NCBI GenBank assembly: GCA_902801585.1 | Contig: CADCIU010000004.1 | Location: forward strand, 150,699-214,698 | Source: an uncultured Lachnospiraceae bacterium | Lineage (GTDB): Bacteria > Bacillota_A > Clostridia > Lachnospirales > Lachnospiraceae | DNA length: 64,000 bases | Reading direction: 5' to 3' | In this document: positions 61,499-64,000 of the stretch, one piece after another | Layout: each line of letters opens with the position of its first letter | How positions within the stretch are numbered: the first letter of the stretch is position 1 | Position numbers and translations under genes: made by a program | The notes under the pieces: model-generated | Told to the model about the DNA's origin: nothing | Databases searched by the model: none | The model's input: the letters and a program-made list of their open reading frames with translations, nothing else

Positions 61499-62254
61499 TT
61501 ATATATCGAAAAATTCGATAATCGTGTGAGACGCGAAATCCATAGTCTTGGGATCCGAAAATCGGTGATCGGCGTTGGGCACCGGTACAAACTCGATCAC
61601 ATTCTGATCGCAAAATGCTTCCGAGTCTGCGAAAGGGATCACCTCATCTTTTCGCCCGTGAAGGATCAAAATATCGTCGGCGTAATCCATATAATCATAC
61701 CCGGTGATATCTGCAGCTTTCAGTTCATCCAAAAACGGCTTGCCGATCTTCACTTTTCGGTCAAATCCGACTAAAGCAGGCTTGCCTTTCATGATTTTGT
61801 CATGGTCGTCCTGGGACATAATGCGATTCGTGATCGACTCATACAACTTGATGGCCGGACATCGAAGTGCGATTTTTCGGAAGGGATTCCCGTGATCGTG
61901 GATATATTTCAGAAACAGATATCCGCCGAAACTCGTCGCATAAGCGTATATCTCATCCGTCCCAAAGTGTTCCTTTACATATTCTATGACGAGGCGAAGA
62001 TACAGATCACATTCGTCTAACATCAAATTCTTACGTGCATCATCGCCGTGGCAGGGCCAGTTGAATGTGATGACACCGACGTCCTTATGTTTGGAGATGA
62101 TTTTCGCCGCGAATTTCTCTGCGGCTTTGTTGTCTTTATTGCCACCGAAACCGTGGCCGAAGATCACGGCTTTAGTGACGGCGCTGACACTGCTGCAGTA
62201 CAGTTTACAGCGGACACTGAAACCGGAATTGTTAATATCAAATAATTTTTCCAT
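61499..62254 (-). CDS. Alpha/beta-hydrolase fold protein
   Basis: 251 residues, the only clear minus-strand gene. Serine hydrolase of the alpha/beta fold: oxyanion region FGHGFGGNKDN, nucleophile in YATSFGGYL (GxSxG-like with Ala at the first Gly), acid in LHGRKDEVIP, and His in NADHRF. Probably an esterase or peptidase-like hydrolase; substrate unknown. No signal peptide. Codon use resembles neighbours somewhat less (more AT-rich), and it is convergent with degV and divergent from eamA, so recent insertion is possible. Confidence 0.85.
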   Translation of the reverse strand: MEKLFDINNSGFSVRCKLYCSSVSAVTKAVIFGHGFGGNKDNKAAEKFAAKIISKHKDVGVITFNWPCHGDDARKNLMLDECDLYLRLVIEYVKEHFGTDEIYAYATSFGGYLFLKYIHDHGNPFRKIALRCPAIKLYESITNRIMSQDDHDKIMKGKPALVGFDRKVKIGKPFLDELKAADITGYDYMDYADDILILHGRKDEVIPFADSEAFCDQNVIEFVPVPNADHRFSDPKTMDFASHTIIEFFDI

Positions 62255-62344
62255 TTTCTAAGAATACCTCATATGTCGTATCTTGGCCTGTATATTTTAT
62301 CACACTTAAGTATAAATAGTGCAGAAAACTCCTTCTTTTGTCTA

Positions 62345-62373
62345 TTGCAAGAGTGCAGGTTTCGTTCTAAGAT
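62345..62373 (+). promoter_or_regulatory. Promoter of the EamA transporter gene
   Basis: TTGCAA (62345-62350), 17-bp spacer, TAAGAT (62368-62373), then AAGGAG before the ATG. The 149-bp divergent gap shows no clear minus-strand promoter. Confidence 0.6.
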
Positions 62374-62403
62374 AATCGGGATTTAGTTTAAGGAGTATGT
62401 AAT

Positions 62404-63399
62404 ATGAGACATAGTACGATGCAAAATACAGTTCAAAATACAATTCAAAATGCAGGGCAAACAGGCGGCGAAGGGAAGCAGGTCATTTGGGCCTGGTTTC
62501 CTGTGACCCTGATTACCGCAGTTTTCTGTTGCGTGTTGTGGGGGAGCGCCTCACCTGCGATCAAGATCGCCTACGAATTGTTCCGGATCGGACCGGATGA
62601 CACAGCGTCGAGGATCATGCTGGCAGGCGCAAGATTTATGATCGCAGGTGTCATGACTATCGTGTTCGGTTCTATTTTGGCAAAGAAGTTTCTTGTACCC
62701 AAGCGGGAGTCGTGGAAAAACGTCGCGATCCTGGCGATGGTCCAGACTGTGGGACAGTATTACTTCTTCTTCATGGCGCTGGCCAATACATCCGGGGTGC
62801 GAGGCTCGATCATCAACGCATCGGGCAACTTCATTGCCATTCTGTTTGCGGTCTATATTTTCCGGTTTGAGAAAATGACGCTGAAAAAGATGCTCGGCTG
62901 CCTGATCGGATTTGCCGGAATCCTCCTGATCATGGGAGGCGGACAGGCGCTTATGTCGGGCGGCAAAGTCACTCTGGCCGGCGAAGGTGCAATGCTGGCG
63001 GCTGATTTCTTCTACGCGGCTTCCGGCTGCCTGATCAAAATATTCTCGCGTGACGAGAACCCGGTGACCCTGAGCGGTTATCAGTTCTTATTGGGCGGAA
63101 TGGTGCTGTTCGTGATCGGGTCTCTCATGGGCGGAAGCCTGGTATTCTACAGCCCGCAGTGCGCGCTGAACCTGATCTACATGGGATTCATTTCGGCAGG
63201 TGCCTACACACTTTGGGGCGTGCTCCTCAAATATAATCCCGTGAGCCGGGTATCGATCCTGGGATTCATAAATCCGGTCATGGGTGTATTGCTGTCAGCG
63301 CTGTTCCTTGGAGAAGGACGGGAGGCGTTCTCGCTTAACGGTCTCCTGGCACTTCTTTTGGTGAGCGCAGGAATTATTATTGTAAACAAATCAAAGTGA
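62404..63399 (+). CDS. EamA/DMT-superfamily transporter
   Basis: 331 residues with about ten membrane segments in two EamA repeats (drug/metabolite transporter superfamily): the first begins at AVFCCVLWGSASPAIK, the second near MLAADFFYAASGCLIK and ends GFINPVMGVLLSALFLGE. Substrate unknown; family members export amino acids, nucleosides or other metabolites. The first 27 residues are Gln/Asn/Thr-rich, with three QN-containing in-frame repeats. AAGGAG before the ATG. Confidence 0.88.
   Translation: MRHSTMQNTVQNTIQNAGQTGGEGKQVIWAWFPVTLITAVFCCVLWGSASPAIKIAYELFRIGPDDTASRIMLAGARFMIAGVMTIVFGSILAKKFLVPKRESWKNVAILAMVQTVGQYYFFFMALANTSGVRGSIINASGNFIAILFAVYIFRFEKMTLKKMLGCLIGFAGILLIMGGGQALMSGGKVTLAGEGAMLAADFFYAASGCLIKIFSRDENPVTLSGYQFLLGGMVLFVIGSLMGGSLVFYSPQCALNLIYMGFISAGAYTLWGVLLKYNPVSRVSILGFINPVMGVLLSALFLGEGREAFSLNGLLALLLVSAGIIIVNKSK
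62422..62457 (+). repeat. 12-bp in-frame tandem repeat in the eamA start
   Basis: Three near-identical 12-bp units (62422-62433, 62434-62445, 62446-62457), CAAAATACAGTT-like, encoding QNTV/QNTI/QNAG at the N-terminus of the transporter, ahead of the first membrane segment. Confidence 0.85.
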
Positions 63400-63442
63400 T
63401 GATTGCGAGAGCTGCAACTAATGACGTGATACCCTTTCTCAT
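63377..63442 (-). CDS. Candidate 21-residue hydrophobic peptide
   Basis: Minus-strand frame of 21 codons plus stop, starting MRKGITSLVAALAII and ending LICLQ. An excellent AAAGGAG (63455-63449) lies 6 nt before the ATG, stronger than most sites in the window. The peptide has a basic head and a single hydrophobic segment and resembles either a type I toxin-like peptide or the leftover signal peptide of a decayed secreted protein. It overlaps the 3' end of eamA by 23 bp on the opposite strand. No clear promoter. Confidence 0.35.
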   Translation of the reverse strand: MRKGITSLVAALAIITLICLQ

Positions 63443-63683
63443 GTTTTTCTCCTTTCTACTCAAATTATCAATATCAAGTCATGTTCATTTCACTTTATGA
63501 TCTAATCATAATCGGATATATAACTAAGTGGTCGCTTCATAAGCGACACTTGGTGATGTTCCGTTTACATACAATATCGATTACACTACAAACTAATACA
63601 GGTTACTATGATCCGGAGCTTAGTAAAATGAGAACTCTGCATTTAAGTTCCACTAAAAGTTCCATTTTTGACATCAATCCCTG
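63443..63683. other. AT-rich gene-poor stretch between eamA and the insertion sequence
   Basis: Part of the only long gap (63400-63776). It holds a hairpin (AAGTG-G-TCGCTT 63526-63537 / AAGCGACACTT 63541-63551, one bulged G) and a direct repeat AAGTTCCA / AAGTTCCA near 63646-63668. A 67-codon frame at 63481-63684 looks non-coding (no ribosome binding site, no recognisable protein). The left end of the insertion sequence may lie somewhere in 63630-63700. Confidence 0.4.
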
Positions 63684-63710
63684 AAAAAGCCCTTAAATAT
63701 CAGCTTTTTT
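63684..63710. terminator. Hairpin with T-run upstream of the transposase (transcription block)
   Basis: AAAAAGC (63684-63690) pairs with GCTTTTT (63703-63709) over a 12-nt loop; T-rich on the + strand, A-rich on the other, so it can act in both directions. Placed where an insertion sequence would shield itself from read-in transcription. Confidence 0.55.
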
Positions 63711-63713
63711 CGC

Positions 63714-63767
63714 TTGTTTCTTCCTACAGGATGTGGTATATTTAGTGTAACGGTTACACTAAATATA
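63714..63767 (+). promoter_or_regulatory. Transposase promoter embedded in a perfect 31-bp palindrome
   Basis: TTGTTT (63714-63719), 17-bp spacer, TATATT (63737-63742). The palindrome TATATTTAGTGTAAC (63737-63751), one centre base, GTTACACTAAATATA (63753-63767) begins at the -10 and ends in the first base of the AGGAGG ribosome binding site. The expected start (near 63749) is in the middle of it. Confidence 0.8.
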
Positions 63768-63776
63768 GGAGGAGCT

Positions 63777-64000
63777 ATGTACCTCAATACCACAGTAAAA
63801 ATCCCTGAGATCAAGGGTAAGATCATCACCAAGAAAAAGGGCGGGACGACCTATATCCTGTATCAGTACGGCAGCGAATACAATCAGGACAAGCGCTACG
63901 CTGTCCCGCTGAGAACGATCGTCGGGAAGGTATCTGCAGATGACCCGACCCTTATGTTTCCGAACGATAAGTTCCTGGTCTATTTTCCGGATGCCGAGAT
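63777..64000 (+). CDS. Putative insertion-sequence transposase, N-terminal part (3' partial)
   Basis: First 74 codons of a gene cut by the window edge. It begins MYLNTTVKIPEIKGKI and continues with KGGTTYILYQYG, VPLRTIVGKVSADDPTLMFPN and YFPDAE. The layout (short beta-rich leader domain, 'IGK' stretch, 'P-N...YFP') resembles the N-terminus of DDE transposases of the IS4/IS1634-type groups in Clostridia; recognition is from pattern only. The catalytic DDE residues would lie beyond the edge. Start preceded by AGGAGGAG, rather close (about 4 nt). Confidence 0.6.
   Translation, partial: MYLNTTVKIPEIKGKIITKKKGGTTYILYQYGSEYNQDKRYAVPLRTIVGKVSADDPTLMFPNDKFLVYFPDAE

Noticed and set aside
63481..63684. 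67-codon frame in the gene-poor stretch before the insertion sequence
   Set aside because: No ribosome binding site, no domain; it runs across a hairpin and short direct repeats, so non-coding is more likely.

Overview
The window looks like chromosomal DNA of a Clostridia-class Bacillota, most like Lachnospiraceae. Evidence: very strong GGAGG ribosome binding sites, several TTG starts, consensus sigma-A promoters (TTG...-17-TATAAT), and gene neighbourhoods typical of that group (rpmE/DUF1385/prmC/prfA; serC-serA-DUF1015; yggS-sepF...lspA-rluD; PBP2-rodA-mgsA). Base composition is about half G+C by eye. Nearly every gene lies on the + strand; only one alpha/beta hydrolase and one possible micro-ORF lie on the - strand. 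The left edge cuts addA and the right edge cuts a probable transposase.

Layout. 1-9.7 kb: end of AddA, a lone acyl-CoA dehydrogenase, a CPBP protease, L31, DUF1385, prmC-prfA and exopolyphosphatase. 9.7-14.9 kb: polyphosphate kinase, a lactonase-type beta-propeller, tgt, yajC. 15-26.3 kb: amino-acid block with leuB, ilvD, ilvB (valine/leucine/isoleucine), serC-serA-DUF1015 (serine), tRNA-Thr(CGT), argH and asd. 26.3-36 kb: topB, a hexapeptide-repeat protein, purine nucleoside phosphorylase, a membrane MutS-like ATPase, rnhA-dut, gltX and a UvrD-like helicase. 36-39.6 kb: an overlapping three-gene cassette (GlgX-like protein that has lost its catalytic residues, DUF5662, and a protein with a nuclease-like pattern). 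39.6-54.5 kb: a long co-directional run miaB(broken)-mutS-mutL-miaA-ynbB-like-radC-PBP2-rodA-mgsA-DD-carboxypeptidase, joining tRNA modification, mismatch repair and cell-wall elongation. 54.5-61.4 kb: small P-loop protein, HlyD-like adaptor, yggS, sepF, lspA, rluD-type synthase, cytidylate-kinase-like protein and DegV. 61.5-64 kb: hydrolase (-), EamA transporter, a gene-poor stretch and the left part of an insertion sequence.

Most notable observations: (i) miaB is split by a frameshift that looks like the loss of about 20 nt, while miaA is intact; (ii) the GlgX-like protein lacks the GH13 nucleophile and acid/base and carries a long Lys/Ala/Glu tail; (iii) two uncharacterised genes (HD-like DUF5662 and a D...ExQ protein with a winged-helix-like tail) sit directly upstream of the mismatch-repair genes; (iv) at least six gene junctions carry unrelated 12-15 bp tandem duplications; (v) mreBCD is absent from its usual place between radC and PBP2; (vi) the transposase promoter is buried in a perfect 31-bp palindrome placed so that only read-through transcripts could fold it next to the ribosome binding site. 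No rRNA, CRISPR array, prophage or T-box leader was seen.
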